A stretch of 64,000 nt of DNA from Pseudomonas poae (lineage in GTDB: Bacteria; Pseudomonadota; Gammaproteobacteria; Pseudomonadales; Pseudomonadaceae), in the NCBI GenBank assembly GCA_028869255.1, contig CP110972.1:253001-317000 (forward strand), read 5' to 3'. The position numbers and the translations under genes are program-made. Under the pieces are notes generated by a model that saw only the letters and a program-made list of their open reading frames with translations, was not told where the DNA came from and did no database searches. Positions within the stretch are counted from its first letter, which is position 1; each line of letters begins with the position of its first letter. Below, one piece after another: positions 26,346 to 35,456 of the stretch.

Positions 26346-26418
26346 TCGCGGGCAGGCCCGCTCCCACATGTTTGAGCTGTAAATACCTTCCAATGTGGGA
26401 GCGGGCTTGCCCGCGATG
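26346..26418. repeat. Inverted REP pair upstream of the transporter promoter
   Basis: CGCGGGCAGGCCCGCTCCCA and the inverted GTGGGAGCGGGCTTGCCCGC face each other across about 25 bases. Confidence 0.85.
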
Positions 26419-26433
26419 GCGCCCGAAAGGTCA

Positions 26434-27759
26434 CTAGAGAAACATCTCCCGCACCAACCCATGCCGCTGCATCTTCTCATTGAAGGTGCGCCGAGGCAGT
26501 TGCAGCTCAGCCAGCACCGCCTTGATATCGCCCTTGTGCCGGGTCAGCGCGGCTTTCAGGCAGTGGGCCTCGAAGGCTTCCTGCTGCGCCGCCAGGGATT
26601 GCCCAGGCTCGATACCTTCCGGCTCCGGTTCGCCCAGGCCCAGCACCTGGCGTTCGGCGACGTTGGCCAGTTCACGCACATTGCCCGGCCAGTCATGGCT
26701 GAGCAGTCGCCCCAGTTGCGCGCCGCTCAGCGGCTCGACGCTGCGGCCCAGGCGCTCGGCGGCGCTTTGCGCGAAATGATCGAGCAGCAGCGGGATATCT
26801 TCGCGGCGTTCGCGCAGCGGCGGCAGGCGCAATTGCGCGACGTTCAGCCGATACGCCAGGTCTTCGCGAAAACGCCCGGCGCGGGCTTCCTCCAGCAGGT
26901 CCGGCTTGGTGGCGGCGATAATGCGCAGATCCACATGAATACTTTGGTTGGAACCCAGTCGCTCGAGTTTTTGCTCCTGTAACACCCGCAGCAGTTTCAC
27001 TTGCTGGGCCAGCGGCATGCTTTCGATTTCATCAAGGAACAGCGTGCCGCCGTGGGCGTATTCCAGCTTGCCGATGCGTTTGCCCTGGGCGCCGGTGAAC
27101 GCGCCGCTTTCGTGACCGAACAGCTCGGCTTCAAACAGCTGCTCGGGAATGGCTGCGCAATTGAGCGCTACAAACGGCTTCTTGGCCCGTGGGCCGAAAT
27201 CATGCAGGCAACGGGCGACCAGCTCTTTGCCGCTGCCGGTTTCGCCACGGATCAGCACGTTGACCGGCAAGCTCGCCAGGTCCAACACCTGGCGTCGCAA
27301 ATTCTGCAAGCCACGCGACACGCCCAACAGGCTGGATTCCAGTTGCGCTCGATGATCAGCCTGTTGATGCAGGCGGCGGTTCTCGAGGATCAGCCCGCGT
27401 TTGTCCAAGGCGCGACGCAGGCTGTTCAGCAAGGCGTCGGGGCTGAAGGGTTTTTCCAGAAAGTCGTAGGCGCCGTCGCGCATGGCTTCGACGGCCATCG
27501 GCACATCGCCATGGCCGGTCAGCAGGATCACCGGCAGGTCGGCGTCGCGCCGTTGCACTTCGGCCAGCAGCTCCAGGCCGCTGAGCCCGGGCATGCGCAC
27601 GTCGCTCAGGATCACTCCTGCAAAGTCCTTGGGCAGCTTCGCCAGGCATTCTTCAGCGCGGCTGAACAACTGCACGTCAAAGCCGCAAAGGCTTAACCAT
27701 TGCTCGACGGCCGTGCGAATGCTGGCTTCGTCATCGACCACAATCACCGCGTTCAACAT
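26434..27759 (-). CDS. mifR: Sigma-54-dependent response regulator (MifR/DctD type)
   Basis: A 441-residue NtrC-family activator. The receiver domain has its phospho-acceptor at Asp53 (VILSDVRMPG), the AAA+ domain has the Walker A motif GETGSGKE, the sigma-54 contact loop GAFTGA and GTLFLDEIESM, and the C-terminal Fis-type helix-turn-helix is DIKAVLAELQLPRRTFNEKM. It overlaps the sensor gene by seven bases. Its predicted target, the KgtP-type transporter just downstream, has a sigma-54 promoter and two upstream palindromes. DctD is the alternative name, but the nearby transporter is KgtP-like rather than DctA. Confidence 0.88.
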   Translation of the reverse strand: MLNAVIVVDDEASIRTAVEQWLSLCGFDVQLFSRAEECLAKLPKDFAGVILSDVRMPGLSGLELLAEVQRRDADLPVILLTGHGDVPMAVEAMRDGAYDFLEKPFSPDALLNSLRRALDKRGLILENRRLHQQADHRAQLESSLLGVSRGLQNLRRQVLDLASLPVNVLIRGETGSGKELVARCLHDFGPRAKKPFVALNCAAIPEQLFEAELFGHESGAFTGAQGKRIGKLEYAHGGTLFLDEIESMPLAQQVKLLRVLQEQKLERLGSNQSIHVDLRIIAATKPDLLEEARAGRFREDLAYRLNVAQLRLPPLRERREDIPLLLDHFAQSAAERLGRSVEPLSGAQLGRLLSHDWPGNVRELANVAERQVLGLGEPEPEGIEPGQSLAAQQEAFEAHCLKAALTRHKGDIKAVLAELQLPRRTFNEKMQRHGLVREMFL

Positions 27760-29519
27760 AGGTCGGGCGTCTCCAGCTCGATGGGCAACGTCAGGGTAAA
27801 TACTGCGCCGTCGTTGTGGTTGGCGGCGCTCAGGCGCCCGCCCAGTTCATGCACGATGGCGTAGGACACCGCCAGGCCGAGGCCGAGCCCGTCACCCACC
27901 GGCTTGGTGGTGAAGAACGGGTCGAACACGCTGTTCAGGTGCTCGTCGGCAATTCCGCCGCCGCTGTCGCTGACGGTCAGTTGCCACAGCTGCTGGTCGG
28001 CATGCAAGCGGATTGCCAGGCGTTTGCGCGGCTTGTCGGCCATGGCGTCGAGGGCGTTGCGCAGCAGGTTGATCAGCACTTGTTCGAGGCGGATCGCATC
28101 GCCGCGCACCCACGCGGGCCGGGTCAGGTCGAGCACCACGCCGATGGCTTCATCGCGCAGGCGTGCATCGAGCAGGTGCAGCGATTGGTCGACCACCGTG
28201 GCCAGGTCCAGGCGTTCGCGCAGTCCGCTGGGGCTTTTGCGCGCATAGGTCTTGAGGTGGCCGGTGAGGGCGGCCATGCGCGTGAGCATGTCGTCCAGCG
28301 GGGTCAGCGCCTGGTAGGCGTCGTCCACCCGGCCGTGGTCCAGCAGCAGGCGCAGGGTCGCCAGCTGCATGCGCTGGGCAGTCAGCGGCTGGTTGATTTC
28401 ATGGGCGAGGGCGGCGGACATTTGCCCCAGCGCCGCCAGCTTGGCGGATTGCACCAAACCGTCCTGAGCGGTACGCAGCGCCTGGGTGCGTTCCTCCACA
28501 AGCTGCTCAAGTTCTTCGCGGCTGCGCTGGCGCAAACGGGCCAGGCGCCAGCGTTGGCTCAGGAACAGCACCAGGAACACCAGTGCCAGCCAGGAGCCGG
28601 CGGCGGCCAGGCCGGCGTTGCGTTGGTCTTCAAAGGCGAACTGCGGTTTGCGCAACAGGTGCAGGGTCCAGCCCTCGGCTTTGAGCGGCAGGGATTCCCA
28701 GATGTAATTGGCATTGCCGTCGGGGCCATTGACGCGCATCAGGTGGCTGTTTTCGTCGAAGCGTTGCAGGGTGCTGGTTTGCAGCGGCTGCAGGTGTTTC
28801 TTGTCGTATTGGCGGGTGGCCTTGAGTTCGGCAAGGTCACTGGCCGACAGCGGCCGCAGGTTGCGATAACGCCAGCCCGGCTGATTGGCGATAAACACGA
28901 TGCCCCGCGCATCGCTGACCAGCAGCAGGTCATTGCCCTGGGCCCATTCGCGTTCAAGTTCAGGGAATTCCAGCTTCACCACCATGGCGCCGAGGAACTG
29001 TTCATGTTCATCGACGACCGCGCTGGAGAGGAAGTACCCCGGAATCCCGGTGGTCACCCCCACTGCATAAAATCGCCCTGTGCCCTGGCTCAGGGTCTGG
29101 CTGAAATACGGGCGAAACGCGTAGTTATGCCCGACATAACTGCTCGGCAGGTTCCATTTACTGGCGGCCACGGCCAGGCCGGTGCGGTCCATCAGTTCCA
29201 GGGTGGAGGATTGTGCGGCACCGTTGATGCGTTCCAGTTTGCGGTTGAGCAGGTCCTGGGTCTTGGTGTCCAGCGGACCCTTCAAGGCGCTGATCATTTC
29301 CGAGTCCAGCGCCAGCACGGCGGGCAGGGCGCGGTAGCGTTCGATCAGGGTGTGCAGCGAGTTGGCGTACAGCGCGAGCTGCTGATTGGCGCGAGCGGCA
29401 TCGTCCACCAGCGCCTGGCGCTCGGCATGGCGCGTGGCCAAGGCGGCGGCCAGCACGGCACCGGCAATGATCAGCAGGGAATAGAAGGTCAGGCGCAGAG
29501 GGCGAGGGATCACGATCAT
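27753..29519 (-). CDS. mifS: Sensor histidine kinase (MifS/DctB type)
   Basis: A 588-residue kinase: transmembrane 1 at about 8-27 ([20 protein letters not shown]), a double-Cache periplasmic domain ([33 protein letters not shown]), transmembrane 2 ([18 protein letters not shown]), a coiled linker, HisKA with the phospho-histidine in [17 protein letters not shown], and HATPase_c ([28 protein letters not shown]). The FRPYF segment resembles the dicarboxylate-binding region of DctB. It senses a C4/C5 dicarboxylate outside the cell and phosphorylates MifR. The start at 29519 puts the first helix at the N terminus; an upstream in-frame extension looks noncoding. Confidence 0.87.
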   Translation of the reverse strand: MIVIPRPLRLTFYSLLIIAGAVLAAALATRHAERQALVDDAARANQQLALYANSLHTLIERYRALPAVLALDSEMISALKGPLDTKTQDLLNRKLERINGAAQSSTLELMDRTGLAVAASKWNLPSSYVGHNYAFRPYFSQTLSQGTGRFYAVGVTTGIPGYFLSSAVVDEHEQFLGAMVVKLEFPELEREWAQGNDLLLVSDARGIVFIANQPGWRYRNLRPLSASDLAELKATRQYDKKHLQPLQTSTLQRFDENSHLMRVNGPDGNANYIWESLPLKAEGWTLHLLRKPQFAFEDQRNAGLAAAGSWLALVFLVLFLSQRWRLARLRQRSREELEQLVEERTQALRTAQDGLVQSAKLAALGQMSAALAHEINQPLTAQRMQLATLRLLLDHGRVDDAYQALTPLDDMLTRMAALTGHLKTYARKSPSGLRERLDLATVVDQSLHLLDARLRDEAIGVVLDLTRPAWVRGDAIRLEQVLINLLRNALDAMADKPRKRLAIRLHADQQLWQLTVSDSGGGIADEHLNSVFDPFFTTKPVGDGLGLGLAVSYAIVHELGGRLSAANHNDGAVFTLTLPIELETPDLC

Positions 29520-29593
29520 ACGGTGATGAACAGGCGCGGTGAGGGGAGTGCACCATAGCATGCACGCTGTCAGTGGTGTGGCGAGCGGGCTTT

Positions 29594-29680
29594 AGTGGGA
29601 GCTGGCTTGCCTGCGATGGCATCACCTCGGTGTCACTGAAAAACCGAGGTGCCTGCATCGCAGGCAAGCCAGCTCCCACA
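29594..29680. repeat. REPIN of the GCTGGCTTGCCTGC subtype
   Basis: GTGGGAGCTGGCTTGCCTGC and its inverted copy flank a centre with an inner palindrome ACCTCGGT / ACCGAGGT. Confidence 0.92.
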
Positions 29681-29713
29681 GGGTCGAGTTCGTCGTGATA
29701 ACCGCTTCAGCCA

Positions 29714-29753
29714 TAAAAAAGGCGACTGGGCCATGGGCCGCAGTCGCCTTTTT
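29714..29753 (-). terminator. Rho-independent terminator after fumA
   Basis: AAGGCGACTG pairs with CAGTCGCCTT around CCCATGGGCC-type loop bases, with A and T tracts on both sides, so it can act in both directions. Confidence 0.88.
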
Positions 29754-29769
29754 CCTTGCGGGAGGGTGC

Positions 29770-31293
29770 TTACTGCACTTCTACCGCCAGGCTTTCACTG
29801 ATCTTTTTCTGCCAGATCGCAGGACCGGTGATGTGCACGGACTCGCCCTTGCTGTCCACCGCAACGGTGACCGGCATGTCTTTCACGTCGAACTCGTAGA
29901 TCGCTTCCATGCCCAGTTCGGCGAAAGCGACTACACGCGACTTCTTGATGGCTTGCGCCACCAGGTAAGCGGCGCCGCCCACGGCCATCAGGTACACGGC
30001 CTTGTGGTCCTTGATCGCTTCGATGGCGGTCGGGCCGCGCTCGGATTTGCCGATCATGCCCAGCAGGCCGGTTTGCTCGAGGATCTGACGGGTGAACTTG
30101 TCCATCCGCGTGGCGGTGGTCGGGCCAGCCGGGCCAACCACTTCTTCGCGCACCGGATCAACCGGGCCAACGTAGTAGATAAAGCGACCCTTGAGGTCCA
30201 CCGGCAGGGTTTCGCCCTTGTTCAGCATCTCGACCATGCGCTTGTGCGCCGCGTCGCGACCGGTGAGCATCTTGCCGTTGAGCAACACGGTTTCGCCCGG
30301 CTTCCAGCTCTGCACTTCTTCCGGGGTCAGGGTGTCGAGGTTGACGCGACGGGCCGACGGGCCGGCTTCCCAGACGATTTCCGGGTAGGCGTCCAGCGGT
30401 GGTGCTTCCAGCGACGCCGGGCCCGAACCGTCGAGCACGAAGTGCGCGTGACGGGTGGCGGCGCAGTTGGGGATCATGCACACCGGCAGGGAGGCGGCGT
30501 GGGTCGGGTAGTCCATGATCTTCACGTCGAGCACGGTGGTCAGGCCACCCAGGCCCTGGGCGCCGATGCCCAGTTGGTTGACCTTCTCGAACAGCTCCAG
30601 GCGCATCTCTTCGATACGGTTGGATGGGCCGCGTTTTTTCAGCTCGTGGATGTCGATGGATTCCATCAACACTTCCTTGGCCATCACCGCCGCTTTCTCG
30701 GCGGTGCCGCCGATGCCGATGCCGAGCATGCCCGGCGGGCACCAGCCGGCGCCCATGGTCGGAACGGTCTTGAGCACCCAGTCGACGATCGAGTCGGACG
30801 GGTTGAGCATGGCCATTTTCGACTTGTTCTCGGAGCCGCCGCCCTTGGCCGCCACGTCCACTTCCACGGTGTTACCCGGGACGATGGAGTAGTGGATGAC
30901 CGCAGGCGTGTTGTCCTTGGTGTTTTTACGCGCGCCGGCCGGGTCGGCCAGGATGGATGCACGCAGGACGTTTTCCGGCAGGTTGTAGGCGCGACGCACG
31001 CCCTCATTGATCATGTCGTCCAGGCCCATGGTGGCGCCATCCCAACGCACGTCCATGCCCACGCGCACGAACACGGTGACGATACCGGTGTCCTGGCAGA
31101 TCGGGCGATGGCCGGTGGCGCACATGCGCGAGTTGATCAGGATCTGGGCGATGGAGTCACGGGCTGCCGGCGATTCTTCGCGCAGGTAGGCTTCGTGCAT
31201 GGCCTGGATGAAGTCAACGGGGTGGTAGTAGGAAATGAATTGCAGGGCGTCGGCAACGCTCTGAATCAGGTCGTCTTGCTTGATCACGGTCAT
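29770..31293 (-). CDS. fumA: Class I fumarate hydratase (Fe-S dependent)
   Basis: A 507-residue enzyme of the oxygen-sensitive class I fumarase family. The iron-sulfur and substrate blocks HRPICQDTGIVTVFVRVG, KGGGSENKSKMAML and GAGWCPPGMLGIGIGGTAE contain two of the cluster cysteines, and the C-terminal beta domain carries GPTTATRMDKFTRQ. It hydrates fumarate to malate in the TCA cycle. The ATG at 31293 follows GAGGAG. In P. aeruginosa the same gene lies near a ferredoxin reductase, an enoyl-CoA hydratase and pykA, matching this window. Confidence 0.95.
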   Translation of the reverse strand: MTVIKQDDLIQSVADALQFISYYHPVDFIQAMHEAYLREESPAARDSIAQILINSRMCATGHRPICQDTGIVTVFVRVGMDVRWDGATMGLDDMINEGVRRAYNLPENVLRASILADPAGARKNTKDNTPAVIHYSIVPGNTVEVDVAAKGGGSENKSKMAMLNPSDSIVDWVLKTVPTMGAGWCPPGMLGIGIGGTAEKAAVMAKEVLMESIDIHELKKRGPSNRIEEMRLELFEKVNQLGIGAQGLGGLTTVLDVKIMDYPTHAASLPVCMIPNCAATRHAHFVLDGSGPASLEAPPLDAYPEIVWEAGPSARRVNLDTLTPEEVQSWKPGETVLLNGKMLTGRDAAHKRMVEMLNKGETLPVDLKGRFIYYVGPVDPVREEVVGPAGPTTATRMDKFTRQILEQTGLLGMIGKSERGPTAIEAIKDHKAVYLMAVGGAAYLVAQAIKKSRVVAFAELGMEAIYEFDVKDMPVTVAVDSKGESVHITGPAIWQKKISESLAVEVQ

Positions 31294-31628
31294 GAGTCGC
31301 GCTCCTCTATAAGGGAACATTCAATAAAGGTGAGCCCAGTGTTGCATCGGTCGGCTGAGCTCACCTTTCCAAGGCACGCCAAAGTGGTGCAGGCGCGACG
31401 CTAAAAAGGCGCGGCAGTATAACCCGGCGCGGTGGCCGATACACCCGACTATGGTCAAACTCTGATGAGTCTGAACACGGGTTCAATGTGGGAGCGGGCT
31501 TGCTCGCGAAGGCGGAGTATCAGCCACCTTCTAGGTCGACAGGCACACCGCTTTCGCGAGCAAGCCCGCTCCCACAATCAAGCCGCTCGCGGTATCGTTA
31601 GCGATCTTCACTCTGTTTGAGCCTTTAT
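31294..31628. other. Gene-free divergent region between fumA and the ferredoxin reductase
   Basis: No gene is supported. The stretch 31294-31486 should hold the fumA promoter, and the rest is mostly a REPIN. Confidence 0.6.
31487..31576. repeat. REPIN (canonical REP doublet)
   Basis: Inverted TGTGGGAGCGGGCTTGCTCG units flank a variable centre. Unlike most others it sits between divergent genes, ahead of the ferredoxin reductase start. Confidence 0.95.
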
Positions 31629-32561
31629 ATGCCTGAACTGCACGTCGGCGAACGCCACTGGTCGGTAGCCACCGGCAGCAACCTGCTGGATGCCTTGAAC
31701 CAGGCGGGTGTGGCCGTGCCTTACAGTTGCCGGGCGGGCAGTTGCCATGCCTGCCTGGTGCGTTGCCGGGGTGAGGTCCAGGACAAGCAACCCGATGCCC
31801 TGAGCCCGGCGCAGCGCCAGGATGGCTGGCGCCTGGCGTGTCAGTGCCAGGTCAGCGGGGATTTGCAGGTCGAAACGTTTGACCCGCTGCGTGACGGTTT
31901 GCCGGCCAAGGTGGTGGGCGCCGACTGGTTGACTGTGAATGTGCTGCGCCTGCGCCTGCAACCGGAGCGCGGCCTGCGTTATCGCGCCGGCCAGCACCTG
32001 GTGGTGTGGGCGGGGCAGGTGGCGCGGCCGTATTCCCTGGCCAGCCTGCCCCAGGAGGATGCTTTCCTGGAGTTTCATCTCGATTGCCGTCAGCCGGGGC
32101 AATTCAGTGATATTGCCCGCCGGTTACAGGTAGGCGACCCTCTGCGACTGGGCGAATTGCGTGGCGGCGCACTGCAATATGATCCCGACTGGCAAGCCCG
32201 CCCGCTATGGCTGCTGGCCTCCGGCACCGGCTTGGGGCCTCTGTGGGGCGTGTTGCGTGAGGCGTTGCGCCAGGATCACCAGGGCGCCATCCGCGTGATT
32301 CACCTGGCCCATGATGCTGACGCGCATTACTTGGCCGAGCCCCTGGCGGCGCTGGCGGCGCAGCATCCGAACCTGACGGTGGAGTTGTGGACGGCGGCTG
32401 AGTTGACCCAGGCATTGGCGCAACTGCGGCTTGTTTCGCGGCAAACTCTGGCCTTACTCTGCGGGCACCCTGCCAGCGTCGAGGCGTTTTCCAAGCGCCT
32501 GTTTCTGGCGGGGCTGCCGCGCAATCAACTGCTGGCCGACGTGTTCCTGCCCCGTGGTTGA
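31629..32561 (+). CDS. 2Fe-2S ferredoxin-type FAD/NAD(P)H oxidoreductase
   Basis: A 310-residue two-part electron-transfer protein. Residues 1-90 are a plant-type ferredoxin with the cluster motif CRAGSCHACLVRC and the fourth cysteine in LACQC. Residues 95-310 form a ferredoxin-NADP reductase module: RPYSLASLP binds FAD, ASGTGLGPLWGVLRE binds the nucleotide phosphates and LLCGHPASVEAF is the C-terminal NAD segment. It resembles reductase components of oxygenases, but no oxygenase is adjacent. The ATG at 31629 starts the ferredoxin domain directly. The enoyl-CoA hydratase gene follows by 30 bases. Confidence 0.88.
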   Translation: MPELHVGERHWSVATGSNLLDALNQAGVAVPYSCRAGSCHACLVRCRGEVQDKQPDALSPAQRQDGWRLACQCQVSGDLQVETFDPLRDGLPAKVVGADWLTVNVLRLRLQPERGLRYRAGQHLVVWAGQVARPYSLASLPQEDAFLEFHLDCRQPGQFSDIARRLQVGDPLRLGELRGGALQYDPDWQARPLWLLASGTGLGPLWGVLREALRQDHQGAIRVIHLAHDADAHYLAEPLAALAAQHPNLTVELWTAAELTQALAQLRLVSRQTLALLCGHPASVEAFSKRLFLAGLPRNQLLADVFLPRG

Positions 32562-32591
32562 GCGCTGAACCCCATCGCCGCGAGACCCGCC

Positions 32592-33341
32592 ATGACCGAC
32601 GCCATCCAACAGCTGCGTGAGCGTGGGGTGCTGACCCTGCAGCTCAATCGCCCCGACAAGAAAAACGCCCTGACCCGCGCCATGTACACACAGCTGGCCG
32701 AGGCACTGGAGCAAGCCGACGCCGATCACTCGGTGAATGCCGTGCTGATCCAGGGCAGCCGTGATTGTTTTACCGCCGGCAATGACATCGGTGACTTTCT
32801 TGAGCAGCCCCCCACCGACCTCGACAGCCCACCGTTCCACTTTATGAAAAGCCTGCTTAACTGCCGAAAACCGGTGATCGCCGCCGTGGCGGGCGCGGCG
32901 GTGGGGATCGGCACGACGCTGCTGTTGCATTGCGACCTGGTGTATATCAGCCGCGATGCACGGTTGCGCATGCCATTCGTCAACTTGGGGCTGTGTCCGG
33001 AGTTTGGTTCGAGCCTGATCCTGCCGCGGCTGTTGGGGCATGCGAAAGCGGCTGAACTGTTGCTGTTGGGTGAGGGTTTTACCGGCGAGCAGGCCGTGGC
33101 GTGGGGGGTTGCCACCGAGGCGTTGGGCAGCGGTGAAGCGGCGCTGGCCAAGGCGCGGGAAGTCGCCGAACGTTTTGAACGCCTGGCGCCGGGGGCGGTG
33201 CAGGTCACCAAGCAATTGATGAAAAGTGTCGATCGCGAGCAATTGCGCAAAGTGATTGAAGAAGAGGGCGCTTTGTTTACTCAGCGTCTCAAGTCGCCGG
33301 AGGCGATTGCGGCGCTGTCGGGGTTTATCAATCGGCAATGA
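32592..33341 (+). CDS. Enoyl-CoA hydratase/isomerase family protein
   Basis: A 249-residue crotonase-fold protein. The CoA-binding blocks LNRPDKKNALTRAMY and FTAGNDIGDFLEQ and the oxyanion-hole block AAVAGAAVGIGTTLLLHCDL are visible, with the catalytic-region segment VNLGLCPEFGSSLILPRLLG. The G-x-E-F block suggests hydratase or isomerase activity on a medium acyl-CoA, but the substrate is unknown. It follows the ferredoxin reductase in the same direction and its stop abuts the LysR gene stop with no spacer. Confidence 0.9.
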   Translation: MTDAIQQLRERGVLTLQLNRPDKKNALTRAMYTQLAEALEQADADHSVNAVLIQGSRDCFTAGNDIGDFLEQPPTDLDSPPFHFMKSLLNCRKPVIAAVAGAAVGIGTTLLLHCDLVYISRDARLRMPFVNLGLCPEFGSSLILPRLLGHAKAAELLLLGEGFTGEQAVAWGVATEALGSGEAALAKAREVAERFERLAPGAVQVTKQLMKSVDREQLRKVIEEEGALFTQRLKSPEAIAALSGFINRQ

Positions 33342-34226
33342 TCAAATCGGCAGTTCTGCCAGGTCGGCCTCAAGCGCCTCAAGGAACACCTTGACCCGCG
33401 CCGGCACGTAACGCCGGCTTGGCATGATGGCCCATACCGCCAGCTCTTCAAGGGACGCATCCTGCAGATGGACTTGCACCAGTGAACCGTCCTTGAGTTG
33501 CCGGCACACATCCACGCACGTCAGCAGCGCCAGGCCCAGCCCCTGGAGGGCTGCGGCCCTTACCGAATCGACGCTGGAGGTCTGAAAGCGCCCACGCACG
33601 CGCTTGGGCTGCAGTTTTTGATCAATCACCAGCGGCCAGCGCGGCGCGCTGTCCAGAATGATGCAGTCGTGGGCGTCGAGGTCGCTGGCGACGGTTGGCA
33701 GGCCGCGTCGCTTTAGATACTCGGGCGAGGCGCAGATCACTCGCGGGTTGACCGTGATTTTTCGGGCGATGAGTTCCGAATCGGGCAACGGGCCGATGCG
33801 CAGCGCGACATCCATGCCTTGAGCAACAATATCGGCCATCTGCTCGCTGATATTGACCTCGACCTTCAGGTCCGGGTAATCCGCCAGCAGGCGCGGCAGC
33901 AACGCCAGGACGATGGACTGGCCGAAGATACTCGGGGTGCTCACCCGCAATACGCCGGATACCCGGCTTGAGGTTTGGCCCAGTTCACGCCGGGCGTTTT
34001 CCTCCGCCTCGCTCATGGCGAAGGCATGGGGCAGCAGCGCTTCGCCCTCGGCGGTAAGTGACACCGAGCGAGTCGAACGGTGGAACAAGCGCACCCCCAA
34101 CTCTTCTTCCAGCGCCACTACTCGGCGCGACACCTGCATCGGCGTCACGTCGAGCTGGCGTGCAGCGCCTGAAAGGCTGCCCGTTGAGGTGACGGCTAGA
34201 AACAGCCTCAGGTCTGAAGTCTGCAT
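33342..34226 (-). CDS. LysR-family transcriptional regulator
   Basis: A 294-residue LysR protein: helix-turn-helix at residues 1-60 (LRLFLAVTSTGSLSGAARQL, VSRRVVALEEELGVRLFHRS) and the substrate-binding domain from about 90 (GVLRVSTPSIFGQSIVLALL, MDVALRIGPLPDSELIARKI). It is divergent from the OYE-family gene and the likely regulator of it, with the shared 111-base region TATCGGTATCCGTTATA as a possible binding site. Its stop codon touches the enoyl-CoA hydratase stop. Confidence 0.92.
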   Translation of the reverse strand: MQTSDLRLFLAVTSTGSLSGAARQLDVTPMQVSRRVVALEEELGVRLFHRSTRSVSLTAEGEALLPHAFAMSEAEENARRELGQTSSRVSGVLRVSTPSIFGQSIVLALLPRLLADYPDLKVEVNISEQMADIVAQGMDVALRIGPLPDSELIARKITVNPRVICASPEYLKRRGLPTVASDLDAHDCIILDSAPRWPLVIDQKLQPKRVRGRFQTSSVDSVRAAALQGLGLALLTCVDVCRQLKDGSLVQVHLQDASLEELAVWAIMPSRRYVPARVKVFLEALEADLAELPI

Positions 34227-34337
34227 GATTATATCGGTATCCGTTATAGCGCCTTCACCGGGCGTGTGCTTGAGCAGTCATGGAGCGTGCGTTAGCTTTC
34301 GCGGCCACTGGAAACGTTGCGTGTGGAGTGCGTAAGC

Positions 34338-35456
34338 ATGACTGATTTGAGTCAAAAAGTTTTATCCAAATATGTTATTAAAAAAGCATCGCTGCCGAAC
34401 CGCCTTGCCGTAGCGCCCATGACCCGTGTGAGTGCTACGGCCGATGGGCTGCTCACACAGGCCATGCACGACTATTACCTGCGCTTTGCCAAGGGCGGTT
34501 TTGGGCTGATTATCAGCGAAGGCCTGTACACCGACCGGGCGTTTTCGCAGGGTTACCTGTATCAGCCGGGCCTGGTGACTGACGCGCAGGCATGCTCGTG
34601 GATAGCGACCAACCAGGCACTTCAACAACAGGGCGCGACGGTGTTCGCGCAACTCATGCATGCCGGGGCGCTGAGCCAGGGCAACCGGTTCTGTGAGCTC
34701 AGTGCCGGGCCTTCGGCGGTTCAGCCGATGGGTGAGCAAATGCCTTTTTACTTCGGTGCCGGTCGCTACCAGGAGCCTGTCGAACTCAGCGAAGCGCAAA
34801 TCGCTGAAGTGATTCAGGGGTTTGTCGACTCGGCGGCGCGTGCCGTGCACATCGGCGGCTTTGATGGTGTTGAAATCCATGGCGCCCACGGCTATCTGCT
34901 CGATCAATTCCTGACCACTTACACCAACCAACGCGAGGATCGCTGGGGCGGCGACATCCACGCGCGTATGGCGTTGCTGGTGGATATCGTCAAAGCGATC
35001 AAAGCCGAACTGGGCAATGAGGTGCCGGTGGGTATTCGCATTTCGCAAAGCAAGGTGAATGACTTCGACTACAAGTGGCCAGGTGGCGAGGCGGATGCGC
35101 AGGTGATTTTCTCGTCCCTCGCGCAGGCCGGTGCGGACTTCATCCATGTCAGCGAGTATCGAGCCTGGCAGCCAGCGTTTGTCGAAGGGCAGGCGACCCT
35201 GGTCGCGCTGGCGCGGCGTTACGCACCGAAACTCACGATTATTGCCAATGGCAGCCTGATCGATATCGGTCGAGCCAATGACGCGTTGCACGACGGTGCC
35301 GACCTTATCGCCCAGGGCGAAGGCGCTCTGAGTAACCCAGACTTGCCACAGCTCTACGCTGCAGGGCGTGAGCCCAGGCCGTTCGATGGCTCAATACTGG
35401 GCCCGATCGCGAATATCAAGGACAGTGAACTGGCGTTCAGTGGGGTGCATTCTTGA
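34338..35456 (+). CDS. Old Yellow Enzyme family NADH:flavin oxidoreductase
   Basis: A 372-residue TIM-barrel flavoprotein. Visible marks are LPNRLAVAPMTRVSATADG, FAQLMHAGALSQ with the FMN-contacting glutamine, the substrate His pair and tyrosine in EIHGAHGYLLDQF, and NQREDRWGGD. The family reduces activated C=C bonds with NAD(P)H. Near the C terminus the FMN-phosphate segment reads IAQGEGALSNPDLP, where most relatives have Gly-Arg in place of Gly-Glu, so cofactor binding may differ. It is divergent from a LysR regulator and translationally coupled to the metallo-hydrolase gene that follows. Confidence 0.9.
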   Translation: MTDLSQKVLSKYVIKKASLPNRLAVAPMTRVSATADGLLTQAMHDYYLRFAKGGFGLIISEGLYTDRAFSQGYLYQPGLVTDAQACSWIATNQALQQQGATVFAQLMHAGALSQGNRFCELSAGPSAVQPMGEQMPFYFGAGRYQEPVELSEAQIAEVIQGFVDSAARAVHIGGFDGVEIHGAHGYLLDQFLTTYTNQREDRWGGDIHARMALLVDIVKAIKAELGNEVPVGIRISQSKVNDFDYKWPGGEADAQVIFSSLAQAGADFIHVSEYRAWQPAFVEGQATLVALARRYAPKLTIIANGSLIDIGRANDALHDGADLIAQGEGALSNPDLPQLYAAGREPRPFDGSILGPIANIKDSELAFSGVHS

